From an uncultured Alphaproteobacteria bacterium (lineage in GTDB: Bacteria > Pseudomonadota > Alphaproteobacteria > Bin95), in NCBI GenBank assembly GCA_913060845.1, contig CAJXVF010000189.1, positions 1-5,755 of the forward strand: a stretch of 5,755 nt of DNA. The letters run 5' to 3'. The translations under genes were made by a program, and so were the position numbers. Below, piece by piece: positions 4,760 to 5,755 of the stretch (position 1 is the first letter of the stretch; each line of letters begins with the position of its first letter). The notes under the pieces are model-generated. The model did not search any database. It was not told the DNA's origin and worked only from the letters and a program-made list of their open reading frames with translations.

Positions 4760-5755
4760 CCGTTCTCGCGGATTAGCAGGATACCGATACGGCGGTTGCG
4801 TGGGTCGGCCGGAGCGCCGGGGATTGCGTGCTCTGAATCGCCTTTGCCTATAACGCCTGCGATGCGGGCTGGCTGGATGCCCGCCTCAATCAGGGCGCGG
4901 CGGGTGGCGTGTGCACGGTCTGAGGATAGATTCCAGTTGTCGTAGTTCTTGCGGCCCCGGTAGGGGCGGCTATCGGTGTGCCCGGTAATTAGAACCTGGT
5001 TCCCAGTACCCGCAACAAGCTTCGCGACTTCCTGCACCAGCGGCTGCACGACCTGCGCTAAGTTTGAAGACCCAAGGCTGAACATCGGCTGATTAAAGTC
5101 GTCGATCAACTGAATGCGGACACCTTCTTCCGCGCGCTCAATCTTGATGTTCTCCGCAGCCTTGGCGAGTTCGGGGTTCAATTCGGCGAGTTTTTCCAAG
5201 CGCTCGCGCACTTCCTCAACGAACCTGTCTTCTTTCTTCTCAATCTTCTCCTTGCGGAGTTGTTCGCGCCACTCGTTATTCAGCATGGCCGCACCTTGGC
5301 CTGCTTTACCACCTTGGGCGCCGGGGTCGCCGATTTGGGCATGCAGGGCATCGCCGCTGTAATCAGTGTTTTCCAAGAAGTCGGCGGCAGACGCGACCAT
5401 GTCCACGGCTTCTTGGCCAGGGCTTTGTGATTCAGGCGGCATTGGCTGGACGTCTTCGTTCACATCCTCAGTTACGTCCTCCGGCGGGCGCCGGTCAGGG
5501 CGGGGCATGAATACGACGATGTCCTGATGGGGTGGCAGTTGGACGTTTTTGACCTTGGGTCGACCATCGATCTCAACCAGAGCCTTCGCTTCCCAATCCT
5601 TGGAAACGCCAAACGCGTCCCGAACGGAGCCAGCGACGACCTGCATCTTCTGTTCATCTTGAACGGAGAACGAAATGATCAGCAGGAAAAAGCAGACAAG
5701 CAGAGACATAAGGTCGGCGAAGGTGACCATCCAAGCCGGTGCACCGGCGGGAGCG
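4756..5755 (-). CDS. motB: Flagellar stator protein MotB/PomB-like, N-terminus outside window
   Basis: B subunit of the flagellar stator: one membrane helix joined to a periplasmic OmpA-type domain that anchors the stator to peptidoglycan while ions drive the rotor. The frame runs open to the right edge, adding APAGAPAW before the methionine at 5730, so roughly the first 10-20 residues are missing. Counting from that methionine, TFADLMSLLVCFFLLIISFS (3-22) is the membrane helix, with D6 as the ion-carrying aspartate. QVVAGSVRDAFGV (30-42) resembles the PomB plug region. A proline- and acid-rich linker spans about 76-105, a charged helical stretch about 153-197, and the OmpA domain about 205-322, with GHTDSRPY (250-257; D253) and NLSSDRA (267-273; R272) as peptidoglycan-binding motifs. 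The membrane segment looks more PomB-like than E. coli MotB-like, but H+ versus Na+ use cannot be decided. A motA/pomA partner is expected upstream, outside the window. Confidence 0.93.
   Translation of the reverse strand, partial: APAGAPAWMVTFADLMSLLVCFFLLIISFSVQDEQKMQVVAGSVRDAFGVSKDWEAKALVEIDGRPKVKNVQLPPHQDIVVFMPRPDRRPPEDVTEDVNEDVQPMPPESQSPGQEAVDMVASAADFLENTDYSGDALHAQIGDPGAQGGKAGQGAAMLNNEWREQLRKEKIEKKEDRFVEEVRERLEKLAELNPELAKAAENIKIERAEEGVRIQLIDDFNQPMFSLGSSNLAQVVQPLVQEVAKLVAGTGNQVLITGHTDSRPYRGRKNYDNWNLSSDRAHATRRALIEAGIQPARIAGVIGKGDSEHAIPGAPADPRNRRIGILLIRENG

Noticed and set aside
1..5755. Defence, phage, CRISPR, toxin-antitoxin or integrative element signals
   Set aside because: No arrays, attachment repeats, integrase, transposase or small paired genes were seen; all genes belong to common metabolic or motility families.

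Overview
This window reads as chromosomal DNA from an alphaproteobacterium, probably an environmental Rhodospirillales-like organism. The evidence is moderate-to-high GC, dense gene packing with 4 to 16 base gaps, a CoA-binding protein paired with an O-acetylhomoserine sulfhydrylase, and a PomB-like flagellar stator protein. The taxonomic call is inference from protein style, not a search result. The left edge is not genomic. Bases 1-42 are an Illumina Nextera adapter with a complete i5 index, so the window begins at a contig or read end that was not trimmed.

Layout. (1) Bases 1-42: adapter. (2) Bases 43-2203, minus strand: a three-gene, tightly spaced operon read right to left. It encodes a CoA-binding protein, an O-acetylhomoserine sulfhydrylase (metY type), and the N-terminal 121 codons of a TauD/TfdA-type Fe(II)/2-oxoglutarate dioxygenase that runs into the adapter. 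(3) Bases 2204-2285: a short divergent intergenic region, the only real intergenic space here. (4) Bases 2286-4759, plus strand: a second compact operon with an SDR oxidoreductase, a PaaI-type hotdog thioesterase, a C-terminal remnant of a PhzF-family protein, and a fold-type II PLP enzyme of the threonine/serine dehydratase group. (5) Bases 4756-5755, minus strand: a MotB/PomB flagellar stator protein, convergent with the dehydratase with overlapping stop codons, and missing its first residues at the right edge.

How the genes may work together. The left operon is centred on sulfur amino-acid synthesis (O-acetylhomoserine plus sulfide to homocysteine). The dioxygenase could feed it by oxidative release from an organic compound, but its substrate cannot be read from the sequence. 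The right operon looks like a small catabolic set (oxidoreductase, acyl-CoA thioesterase, ammonia-lyase) with no identifiable dedicated pathway. The stator gene is functionally unrelated and probably continues into a motA/pomA partner outside the window.

I found no phage, transposon, CRISPR, toxin-antitoxin or defence island, and no convincing new system. The points most worth a second look are the adapter and the false protein tail it creates, the abrupt PhzF truncation exactly at the end of paaI beside a cluster of G-runs with a strand-composition flip, and the unusual active-site signature of the PLP enzyme.
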